This document shows, piece by piece, positions 50,909-61,884 of a DNA stretch of 64,000 nucleotides. A program made the position numbers and the translations under genes. This stretch comes from Utricularia gibba. Taxonomy: Eukaryota; Streptophyta; Magnoliopsida; Lamiales; Lentibulariaceae. How positions within the stretch are numbered: position 1 is the stretch's first letter; each line of letters opens with the position of its first letter. The notes beneath the pieces were generated by a model that did not search any database, was not told where the DNA came from, and was given only the letters and a program-made list of their open reading frames with translations. The stretch is from assembly GCA_002189035.1 (NCBI GenBank), contig CM007991.1, positions 186,001-250,000 of the forward strand, given 5' to 3'.

Positions 50909-53079
50909 AAATCAGAAGCATGTCTAATTATAGATGGATGTGTTATTGTCCGAGTTGAGAAAAGATACACCATGACAACCAGATAAGCTCTGATTAATTC
51001 ATAACCTTTGTAGTTGGAACAAGTGATGCATCGATCACCATAATTGCGCCATTCATGGAAATGCCCAAGAGCTTCCCGTGGGCTGCATTTTAAGCAGGTG
51101 CGTTTGTGGGCCCAATGGGCAGTATTCCTGCCCAACCCTTCTGGGCTGCGGTGCCGGTCCAGTGGGCCTCTGACCCACAAATGATTGGTCAATAAAAAAA
51201 TACGAAACAGGGGCGTAATTAATGCTGCTATTGACATTTTGCTACTGTAGGAAACTTGTGGAGAAAGGTTGCATTGCGATTTTTAACAAGGGTGGACATT
51301 TTTGGCCGACATGGGGCCCGAGCAATATGTTAATTGGCGTTTCTACCCCCTTCGCACCACCCAAATTTTCCGCGACATAAATTTCAGAAAATAACTTGAT
51401 AAACATCAAGCCCTAGTAAATGAGGCCCCATTTTCCCCTAGAAATAATATGTATGTATATCATAACACAAAAATATAGATTTTTTAAGATAAATCATAGA
51501 AAAAGCAATTGGGATTTTAAGCAAAGGATACTATCTCCAAACCAGTTGGACAATCAATTGACTTGAAAATTTTGATAAAATGAAAATAAATATATATTTT
51601 AAGTATTTTTATGAATAATTCTTGTAAAATTATATTTGAAATAAAAAAAATGGTGAATAATACATATATACTCCCTATTATAAAAAAATCAATTCTTAAA
51701 TCCTAAAAACAATTCTCCCAAGATTGAAATAAAATTGGAGTTAGAATCTTACATTATTTGAAAATTATAAGCGACTCTTACAACATTATTTTGAAAATGG
51801 GCATAATAGTAGTCAGATCATTTAATGTTCTTACAATGTTACAAATCAATCTAGATTACAGAGCACAATGGTTGAACTATCACATTTGGATCCTGGTTGA
51901 CAATTGACAATTGAGATCTCATCAATTTCAAAGGATCCAGATCTTGAAATCCAGTACGGAAAACTCACCTTTCCCCAAGTTGGCCTGAAGCTCTCGTTTG
52001 GCTTGTAATAAGAAATTAGTAACCGTTTTGTGATTAAGAAATCTACTTGGTTACCTACCCAGTACCCACCCTCATTATTCTAATCATCATTTAATGTAAT
52101 CCCCCCCCCCCCAGCCCTTGATTTGACCGAGTGGTTACCACCCACCAACACACACACACACCGCAGATGCTGCTGCTGTTGATCATCAGTTCACATGGTT
52201 TGGTTATGGAATGATTTGGTGGACAACACATACAGGTAATTATCATTAATATACGCATTCTTTTCTCTTTTGTTATTCAGATCTGTGTCCATCTTCTTCA
52301 TGCCACTAGCTTCATTCCGCACATGTCTCCTGAGAAAGTCGAGCCCCAGCAGCTCCACCTTCGTGTAGGAGCCCTTTAATGACAAAACAAATAACCGGGT
52401 TCACAAGTTCAGTATCCCCCAGTTGAAAACACAGTCTGATCCTCCCCCCAAAAAAACAATGCTTCAGCGGGTCGGGTCCGGGTTTTGTATGGTTGTCACC
52501 AGAAAGGAACAGTAATCCAGTCCAATTATGTATTTTTTACTGGAAGCGCAGTCGACCAAAGAAGCGCTGAACAGGATGCAAAATAGATAGACCTCGGGCG
52601 TAGGAGACAGGTTCAGTGGATGAGATGCAAAGCCAGCAGCTTTCGGTACTACAAACCTTTCTTCTTCTAACACGCACGCATTTAATTCATCCCCATCCAA
52701 TCCAGGAAATATCATAATCTTAAATCTTAATCACTCCCCTCTTTTAATTTTATAACAATAAAGTCAACATGGGATTTTTTTTTGGGTTTTTGTCTCCCAC
52801 CCACAAAGGGAAAATGGAGCTCAAAATTACAGGAAAATTGGACATGAGAGATTGTACAACAACTCGATGTCCTCATGACTAGACGTGGACCAAACCCTAA
52901 GTCATTCATTACATGACACGGAAGGATCATTTATGCATACTCGTGACACAAGAACACACGCACAGACACATACTTATATTACCTGATTATTATTATTTAT
53001 TATTTATTATTCTATAAAGAAGAGGTTCTTTTTTTTTTGTGGAAAGTCCTAGTCCAACCCCACAACATGGATCAGCACA
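50909..53079. other. Spacer between NUP62 and the PHD-like gene
   Basis: About 2.2 kb with no supported gene. A cluster of TGGGC/GGGCC words lies at 51097-51165, but no convincing transcript starts from it. AT-rich sequence fills 51450-51800. A 12-base C run is at 52101-52112, with a (CA)n tract at about 52148-52161. The minus-strand frames at 52191-52385 and 52464-52715 have no recognisable domain and may be 3' UTR of the PHD-like gene. Confidence 0.5.
52101..52112. repeat. Poly-C homopolymer of 12
   Basis: Twelve consecutive C residues, unusual in AT-rich plant spacer. The exact length is uncertain. Confidence 0.85.
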
Positions 53080-53667
53080 TCACATCCTTGAGGAGCTTGT
53101 ACCTCGGCCGTGGAGAGGGTGTTTTTCCGGCGGTCTTGTCGATTCCGGAGCTTCCGCCGCTGTCATCGCGGGGTGCTGCTTGATTTTGTCGCCGGAGTAC
53201 TCCGATCTCACGTCCTGGGTTGCATGGCCGGAGGACTTCTTTGAGGGTGGAGAAAAACCCTTGTTAGATGAACTCTTCTCCTCACATTGGCACCAATCAC
53301 AGACTTGAATCGGCACTGAGGATTCACTGTAGTAGTTACTGCAGTACCTGGAAACACCTCTATGGGTAAATTCACCTCCTCCCCAATCCCATATACCAAC
53401 AGGCTAATAACAGTTGGAATTCTCAGCAAAAAAAAGGAACAAAACCCAGCGAGCGATGACGGTTAAAGCAGCAATGAAACGGGGTGGCAGTTCTTCAACA
53501 GTTCCGGGAAAGAGACCCCATGAAACATACGGCAATGTAAAAATGGAAGGCCTTTATGGTAAAACGTACGAGTGTTGGAAGCGGTGGCGGCACTTGGAGC
53601 AACGGAAGAGCTTCTCCTGGAAGCCAACGTCGCCGCACATGGAGCAAACGGTGGGGAAATCCATCAT
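53080..53667 (-). CDS. Small plant PHD-like zinc-finger protein
   Basis: Two exons on the minus strand, 53570-53667 and 53080-53347; 121 residues. The N-terminus has a cysteine/histidine pattern (VCSMCGDVGFQEKLFRCSKC then RHRFQHSYC and CDWCQCEE) that resembles a treble-clef or PHD-type zinc finger with about eight possible metal ligands. The second half is Ser/Lys/Pro-rich and looks disordered. The exon 1 donor is TC|GTACGT and the acceptor CCAG|GTACTGC, joining at a serine codon. This is a plant-specific family whose function I do not know; a similar protein is remembered in the At3g60520 neighbourhood. Two adjacent ATGs at 53667 and 53664 are both possible. The upstream open frame to 53817 lacks similarity and is probably leader. 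Confidence 0.8.
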
Positions 53668-54212
53668 TCTCCGATCTGCCGGAGCAGGTGAAACAGGCGG
53701 CGGACTCGCCGGGAAAGAGAGGCAGACAGACAGCAACAACAAGATTTTTTTTTTGTTGTTAGAAAAAGAAAACCAAATAGTGATTGATGTGTTTCCAAGG
53801 TCGGTGTAGGCAGGCATAGTTATAATACTTAATTTGATATGCTTTTTTATTTCATCTCATTTTATTTTACTTTTAATAAATAAATATACAAATAATTCGT
53901 ACGATTTTTTTTCTAAATACATAAATGAAACGAGGAATTATTTTGGGGAGGCGGATGGCGCACCCCTTCCTGCCAGTCGTTTTCGGTTGGGGGGGAGAAA
54001 TTTGCCAAGGCGTAGGCATCCTGTTAGGAAAAGACGACTATACCCCTACCCTGTCGCTTTCCTCTCTTTTATTTTGATGCAACAACCGCCTTCGCTTTTA
54101 TGGGCGCGTGCCGTACACGTTTCCCCCCTTTTTCAGGCTATTTACTCTTTTTTACCTCCCACTTTTCTTTTTCCGAAGGTGGCGTACGTTAGACCATTTT
54201 TTTTAAAAAAAA

Positions 54213-54375
54213 ATAGCTGCAGTGCACTGTTATTACATGGTAACCACAACAGCAAAAACAGCAGTACTTTTTAAATTAATTATTCGATGTAATAATTTTT
54301 TTATAGCTGCAGTGCACTGTTATTACATGGTAACCACAACAGCAAAAACAGCAGTACTTAAATTAATTATTCGAT
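54213..54375. repeat. Tandem duplication, period 90 bases
   Basis: The block starting ATAGCTGCAGTGCACTGTTA at 54213 recurs at 54303, ending in AAATTAATTATTCGAT in both copies. The copies are identical over almost their whole length. The first has three extra T residues after GCAGTACT and a T-rich tail joining it to the second. High identity implies a recent duplication or an assembly artefact. Confidence 0.9.
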
Positions 54376-57300
54376 CGGGTGCGGTGGTTGCACGCGCTGG
54401 GGGTGAGAGTGGGTCTGCACAAGTGAAAAGGGTTAAAGGCGTTGCGGTCAAAGTGAGATGTGGTGCTCCTTCGTTGGTGTTGGGCTACATTTGTCATTTG
54501 CTTCGATTTTTGTTTTTTTTCATGAATTTTTTTGTAATTAAAAAAACACCGTACGACATGCCTAAATTATATCGACATTTAATTATTACGTGGGGACCAC
54601 ACAAGAACTTGTTCTTCTTTCCTTAACGACATGAATCATGTGGGTGATTGTGATTAAGGAGGAGGGGGGGTGGGGTTTGAGTCATTAATGACAGCTTCTT
54701 TTGTTTGTTTGCTTCTTTGGAGTCAAAACACCCACCCAATCACCCAGGTTTTACTACCAAAACCAAATTATTATGAATTTAGAACATTTTTTTAAAAAAA
54801 TAACTCTAAAAAAAGTGATTTTATATATGTAAGAAGTGTTTTAATTTTTAATGAAGTACAAGCAACTCAAATTCTAAAAAAAAAAAAAATTAAAGCAATT
54901 CATTGCTCCAATTTCATGTGTAACAAAATCAATGCATGTTTTATCCAAAAATGACTTCTATGAATATTTTTTATTGAAGTTGAAACTATACTATACAGAT
55001 TCTTAGAAATCACCCTTATGTTTGGGTAAATACGAATCTCTCTCCAATGTCATCATAAACAACTATTCATATATTTTTTGAATCATGCTTTAAAAAAATT
55101 AGATATAATGTATCGATTTCTATAATTGGAGATAAAGATTGAGATACTTGAAAGAAACTATATAAATGTTTTGTTGATATTTATGATCAGATAGAAATTC
55201 ATTAATTTTCGGATAATATATAACAAGAAGCGAAAATACAATGAGAAAAGTGCAAACATCAACTCCTTTTGGAATGTCACAAAAAGAATCATCGATCAAG
55301 CAAACAATCACCTTGAAGTTGTTGTGTGTAAAACAGTTAAAAATGTAATTTTACAACATTATTTTCTGAAAAATCAACCCTCGTGCATATGCTTTGAATG
55401 ATGAAAAAAGTAAATCAAAACGATTAAAAAATTTAATGTGATTATCATGCGTAAAACAATCCTAATAAACGCAACATTAGAAAATAATAATTAGTCTCAC
55501 AAGCTCGAACTTGAAGTTGTGGGGCTCCCACAATTTGAGGCTAAGTATTGTCATCGTCTTCAACATTCAGTTTGCCGGTTGAGGGTTTAGTTCTCGTTTC
55601 AATATCAGTTTTTTAAGATTTTTTAGTTCAGACCAGAAACATTAAATGGCAGATCACAACCCACCTCCTGATTTGCTGATAATCAACTAGTTGGGGGGTT
55701 GATGGCGCCCCACCTCGTGTGCTTTCTTCGACAAAAGTAGGCTGTTTGTGTTCTAAGGCAAGCAGAATCACGCCAGAGTCATCTTAAACTGAAGGGCGAT
55801 TTCAGCAGATTCTCTGTTCTTACAGACTTGTGTCTTTCCCCGGCAAAAGAACATGCCCCGATGTCTCTTCCATTACCACAATTTTTACCAACGCTTGGAG
55901 CATCAGTTTGCTTTGCTTTGTGTGTGTTAGGACAAGGGAAATGGAACCTGTACAGGGAAAAATAACGTGAGCAGTGTCAATTATAGGAAAACGAAAGTGA
56001 AAAAAATTTGGCAGGACAAACATGTGTGGTAGCTATCGTGGGACACAAGTTTGTAAATAGAGGGAGCATGTTATGCAACCATCGTCTTCACTCGCACCAT
56101 CCTTTTTCACCCTCTGAGAAGATGGGTTTTGTGTAATTCAATGCTTCATGGTTCGCCAGCCCACATGCTCCAATACAATACAAGACAGAATACATCATTT
56201 CTTCTTAGAGATTCAAGGTAGGATGCATGAGATCCAAACCTAGAAGTTGAATTTGGTAACTTCACAGATATGAATAGTCCCTGGGATGAATGAGCCAGCT
56301 AACTAATTAACACATTTGGACCAACTTTGAAACCTAGTTCATGGTAACGATGGGGACAATGGGATGGGATTGGGAGACCGAGAGTTAATGCCTCAACCAA
56401 CCCTACTACAATAGGGGGGATGCCCATGAAACAAAAAAAACACAGGACAAAATATCTTTAGGCTGCCTTTGGAGGTTGTTTCCTTAAATAAAACCAGCCC
56501 CTGATTTTTTGAGTTTTACCCCCACAGTAAAAAAAAAAAAAACTGAGTCTTGAAAGCATGGCCATCATTTATTACCACCTACGCAGACCCAGAACCCTGG
56601 GAATAAACAAACTGCTCATCTACCAAATAACTAATCTTGTGACATCGGGGTTGGTGGCAGTTACTTGTAAAAGAATGTATTATAAAAGTTGTCACACTCG
56701 AAAAAAGTGACCATCATATATTTAAAATAGTTTGAGAAAGAGCCACTTTTCGAAATAACCTGTCGTAAAATAGTTTAATAAACCCCTGATTTTTGGAATT
56801 ATAACCCAAAGTCGGATATACGTATTAAATATTCTAATTTCTCAAAGCTACAATTCAAAAAAAATCTATTTACTTTTTGCAGCATTGGGTCGGATGGACC
56901 ATAGTCTTTGGTGATGGATTCTCAGAGTTGGGTGGTTGTGAGGTCATTATCGAATTATTATTTATTAAACATTCTGATAAACGATTTTATTTATTTTCGA
57001 AATATATTTTTTCATCACTTTTTAGATTAATTTTCTGGTTATATATTTCGTTTTTCTATTACTTGTTATTGATATTAATCTTTTTTTTTCGAGTAAAAAA
57101 CTTCAACTTCTAATTTTTAGAAATCATTTCTTAAAAAAGGTTTCTCGATTTCAAACAAAGCCTAAGAACCAATAATTTGCAAATTATAATACTCCCTAGA
57201 CAATTACTACATTGATGAAACCTAGATCCCTGACTTTTATTTCTCATTGATTCACCATGAGTTCTTTTGATTTTTTTATATGGAAAATTAAAGCAATGAA

Positions 57301-57494
57301 CTTTCTATGAAAGCAATTTTTACTTATTACTTTGATGATCATATTCACATTATATGAATTTTTTTTTTTATGGGTTTATTGGATTGAACAGCGAAGAGGA
57401 TTCTAGTCACCATCTCGTCTCATCGAAAACCCTATGAAAAAGTGCCATCACACCCAAAGAAAGAACACCACAACTCCCACATTACGAATGAACT

Positions 57495-57655
57495 GAAGAA
57501 GCCCTCAAACTGTTGGGGTATACGTAGAAATGTGCATGAATTGATGAAAGGCCGAAGAACATTTGTGTAAACTGGAGCACCATCTTTTCGTTTCTGAATC
57601 GTGTTGGAGGCATTGATGAAAGGCAGAAGAAGCCCTCAAAAGTGTTGGGGTTTAC
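57495..57655. repeat. Imperfect local duplication
   Basis: GAAGAAGCCCTCAAA followed by GTTGGGG and a TAC occurs at 57495-57523 and again at 57626-57655. TTGATGAAAGGC with GAAGA occurs at about 57541 and 57613. The units are interleaved and diverged, so this is probably an old rearranged duplication. Confidence 0.6.
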
Positions 57656-58992
57656 AGATCATCTTTGTTCTTTTCCACCATGTTGGATCAAGTGTTGCAT
57701 TCTCGTGTGTGGATGGCACCTAGAAAAGGGGCTCTGGCACCAGATGCATGATTATCTCCGAGAAAGAAAGAGTGGCTGAAACACAACCACCATCTCCAAA
57801 TGGTGGACCAGAGCTCGGCATAAAGCTGATGCCAATGTATTGCCTCTGCCCTACCACACAACGCACTCCATCCAGCCAATTGCTCGTGAACAATGCACAG
57901 TTGAATGTAAATCACTCCTTCAGTTAATAAAATTCCTACAAAAACCACACATGAAACCCGTATTCACAGAAGAAGTGAACCATCTCGCAATAGTGTCATG
58001 TTTCTGTGAGTCCTTTGTGACATTGTCATGGAGTTTTAGGGACGATTGGCTGTTAGCTATTTAGAGGAAAGTGAAGAGGGCCCATGTGCATGCAGTACCT
58101 CCAGTGCATGTGAAGAAGCAGGCCCTTGGTGGGCGTGGGGGCTCACTGGTTAACGGGTCAAGATCCGCCTCCATGACCAGGGAGCTTCCGGGCATCCAAC
58201 GATGGATACTGTGCTGTGTTGTGTATTCAGAAAAAGACGATACAGGCATCGTCTTCGAGCTCCGAAATTGCGCCACATTAACATGAGCCTACACATTGCA
58301 AGATCAAGGAATGGAACCCATGGACACCATTTTGGTTTCTAGGCATCGGGTCTTGTTGTCGGAGTGAAGTAAACTAAACTCGGGATATCCTTCTAAATGG
58401 GCCGAGTGATCTACCGTAATTGGGTTTCCGGGTTGACAAAAATAGTTGGGCCAAGCCAGTTTCTAAATGGGCTTAACACTTTTTCATCATGACTTTCTAA
58501 TGCCTTTTTTGATCCGTGATTCTTTTTATGATAAAATGATTTAGAAATACTTATGTCTGATTATACACTTTAAATAACGTCTATTTGAATAATTATTTAA
58601 AAAATTGAATAAATAAATAAATTACATTCATGAATATATTTTGAATCATTAAATATATTAATATATCTAATTCCTCTCATTTGTACTATGAATTGCTCAT
58701 CAATAACTTTATAATAATAAATCAAGTTTATTTATAAACCTTGAGATTCTTTTTTTTTAAAAAAAAAAACAACAAATTGTGGCAGTTAGTTTGGGAAGTT
58801 ATGGGAGCCATTGTACGGATAAGATGAAACTCCTCCAGTCCACTCAGCCGTTGACTCCGCCTCCACTCATTTTCGTAGCCACAGAAGCTTAACTGTTTCC
58901 ATTACAAAAAACTAACTCCCTCCTATTTTTTATCCCTTCACACCTCCTACTTGTCTCTATTTTTCTGGGTCATCGCGCATTGGATTGATTGC

Positions 58993-60389
58993 ATGGAGGA
59001 GCAGCAGGAAGATCAGCCGGGTTTCAAGTACTTTTGCCGGGTTTGTAAGAAGGGATTTGTGTGCGGGAGGGCGCTGGGAGGGCACATGCGGGCGCACGGA
59101 ATCATCGACGAGAATAGCCCCGTCGATGAAGACGAGGAGGATCGGGCGACGGAATGGGATGGAGAAGAAGGAACCAGGAGAATGTATCAATTGAGAACCA
59201 ACCCCAATAGGTTGAAGAGTTGCAAGAATTGTGGTAAGGAGTTTTTGTCGTGGAAATCTTTTCTCGAGCACGGGAAATGCAACTCCGATGATGCATCGGA
59301 GTCGTTCATTTCGTTGGCGGAGTCCGATGGCGATGAGGAGGATGGAGATGGTGCTCCGAGGGGGAGTGGTTTGTTTAGGAGGAAGCGATCATTGAGATCA
59401 AGTATTGGTTGTGTTGATGCCAGTTATTTGGCAATCGAGGATGACGACATTCTTTTAGCTAGATGTCTTGTGGAGCTTGCCAACACGGTGGTGCATTCGA
59501 CTCCGGTTGAGCCGGAGGAGTCGTGCGCTTCGGCTAGTAGGGAGGACGAGCGGCGAACCCTAATTTGCTCACCGGAGGTATGTTTGACTACAAGGGGAAA
59601 GGGGTCTCAATTTCAAGCCCTAAAGGAGTATTTGAATGCAAAGCCTGTAATAAAGTATTCAACTCGCATCAAGCCCTAGGTGGACATAGAGCTAGCCATA
59701 AGAAGTTCAAAGGATGCTTTGCAACCAAGACGGAAGAAACCCACAGTCTCATTGCAGAAGATGAAGCGATCCTGAACGAAGAACTCGCACCGTCGAGACA
59801 ATTCCTTCGAAACAATGATGATACCGGAACCCATTCGACAAAGAAGAAGACCAAAATCCATGGATGTTCCATCTGCCACCGCGTCTTCCCTTCGGGGCAA
59901 GCCCTCGGAGGCCACAAACGGTGCCATTGGATCCGATCGAACGCTCCGGCGACACCATCCATACCACCCAAGTTTCACTTGTCTAACAACAGCATTGATC
60001 CTGGAATTCCTCCTAAACTAACTCTAGAAATGTCACATAGACTAGACCTCAACGTTTCGGCATGGGCTCACTTTTCCGCAGTCCAGCGCACTCCTAACAA
60101 CCTGTTGAGCTTCGAGGTTCCGACGGACATACATCTCCGTGCTGGCGGCGACGTGAACAATGAGACTGAAAATGAGAATAAGAACAGTAACAGGATGGCT
60201 CCGGCAAGGGAGGAGAACAATGGTGGCATGAGAGTGGAGGATGAAGCAGATAGCAAGATGAAAATGGGAAAAGTAACTGATTTGAAGGAGATGAGCAAAA
60301 ATGGCGAATCTTCTCAATGGTTGCAGGTAGGAATCGGATCCACAACTCAACCAGGAACAGCAGCAGCAGCAGCAGCATGTGACTTATGA
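58993..60389 (+). CDS. C2H2 zinc-finger repressor of the ZAT4/ZAT9 type, with an apparent 1-base frameshift
   Basis: Single exon of about 465 residues. Four C2H2 fingers are visible. The first is [20 protein letters not shown]; the second is shorter and lacks QALGGH ([20 protein letters not shown]). The third ([20 protein letters not shown]) and fourth ([20 protein letters not shown]) are typical plant fingers. An EAR repression motif, LDLNVSA, lies near the end. The frame from ATG 58993 runs through the first two fingers and then off into a false frame near 59565-59580. Fingers three and four and the EAR motif are in the frame that starts one base earlier. The most likely cause is one missing base, for example a G in GGAGGT at 59574-59579. 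ZAT4 (At2g45120) and ZAT9 (At3g60580) are the remembered relatives. Confidence 0.88.
60358..60376 (+). repeat. (CAG)n coding microsatellite
   Basis: A CAG/GCA repeat encodes an alanine run at the C-terminus of the ZAT protein, just before the stop codon. Its length is likely to vary. Confidence 0.85.
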
Positions 60390-61884
60390 GTACAGTCTCA
60401 CACAACTTCTAGTGCCCAAGTTAGCAATTTGCGTATTCTTGATGTATGTGAATATCCTTCTGCACATTGTGTTAAAATCATCGGACATGGACCCAACAAT
60501 GAAATTAACCCAGACTGATCGAGAGAATGAGTTTTTTCTTCTTCTTCGTTTTTTTTAATAACTGTGTCAATAATCTTTACTATTTACTCAAATAGTGTAA
60601 TTAATTCCTAAAAATATTACTATCCATCTCCAATATTTTAAAATAAGATAAAATCAGTAATCAGTGTCCGAGGAGATTCTTTCTTGTAAACAGGATGAAC
60701 TACCGCACTTCCTCTATTTTTTTTAAAAAAAATTAAAAAGATTGAGATTTACAAAACTAACAAAATTTGAGATATTTGGTTTTTGCCCCTCTCCATCTTC
60801 GTTGAATTATAAAATTTGAAATTACCTTTTTTTTTCTCTAATTTGAGCTCCAAGATCTGCTCTTGATTAGTGTTATGGATGAAATCGGTCCCCACTGTTT
60901 CAAAATTAGTGTCTGTATAATTATCTCTGCTATTTTGATATTTAATTTGGGGACCCATTTTTTGTCATATACTAAAATAGTGAGGAGTAAACATGGTTAG
61001 TTTTTAAATAGTAAAGATCAATTTTATTTGATATATCAAATTTTAAAAATTAAATATATTCGATATATCAAACTATAGTGGTCAATTATAGTAACGAGTA
61101 CTAAATATATCATTTAAAAATCTTTCTTTTCTCTACGCAACGCATATTCATTCGAATTATCGTGTGTTAGAATTGTGATGTCACCTTTACCAACTTTGCA
61201 TAATATATAGTTTTTAGGGTTTAATGTCGCAGCAAAGGATACATCGCCCCTAGAGAGCGAACACTCGAAATGAATCGAAGAGTTCCATTCCAAAGCCAAA
61301 AAATCAGCAACTTCTTCCTTTTTTATATACGTATATATTTATGTGACAAAATTGAAGACAAGTACATTAATATTAAATCCAGCCTTGTCTTTGAACAGTT
61401 TAAATGTTCCACCTAAATGTCAAGCCATAATGAATTTCACTCACATTATGTGAAATATTATTACAACCCCTTCATGGTTTTCCCACAACCATGTGTCTGA
61501 ATTATTAGTATTTGTATAAATGGTACACGCCGTATTCCTCATTTCAAATTTTCAATCCCCCTTTTGGTATATTTTTTAATTAATTTAATAATAATACGCC
61601 AAGCTTACTTACTGTTCAAAATGGCAACGGTTATAGGGGCAAAGAAGTCTTTTCTGCGGACATAAGTGGATTTTGGTGGGGGCCCAGGTTCTCTGGCGTT
61701 GTATGGGTCAGCTAGCCGTTACAGAATTCTTCCCCCGCATTTTTGAAGAAAATAAATAACTCCGAAATTCGACCGTTATATTAAAACCAACGCATCATAC
61801 TCGTCATCCTTTCACTTCGGTGTCTGGTTGTGTTTACTACCTGTTTTCTTCTCTTCGCCTGGAGAGGCTCTCTGTTTCCGGGAG
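60390..61884. other. Spacer upstream of the HNH-like gene
   Basis: AT-rich, 1.5 kb, holding the ZAT 3' UTR and the promoter of the next gene. Nothing else was seen apart from A/T runs. Confidence 0.55.

Larger units (their letters stand above)
53668..58992. other. Gene-poor spacer of 5.3 kb
   Basis: The longest stretch without a supported gene. It is AT-rich with many homopolymer runs. A 90-base-period tandem duplication (54213-54375) and a second imperfect duplication (57495-57655) are listed separately. Short frames at 57688-57948 and 58071-58286 are GC-richer but have no start context, domain or splice structure that I can support. TGGGCC-type words at about 58399-58470 lie well upstream of the ZAT gene. 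Its TSS-proximal leader is pyrimidine-rich at 58915-58960. Confidence 0.5.

Noticed and set aside
50869-51237. 122-codon minus-strand frame overlapping the NUP62 last exon.
   Set aside because: No domain and it overlaps a confident coding exon; composition is not protein-like.
52464-52715. 83-codon minus-strand frame downstream of the PHD-like gene.
   Set aside because: No recognisable motif; more likely 3' UTR or spacer.
57688-58286. Short frames on both strands in the gene-poor region.
   Set aside because: They are GC-richer than their surroundings, but have no recognisable domain, start context or splice structure.
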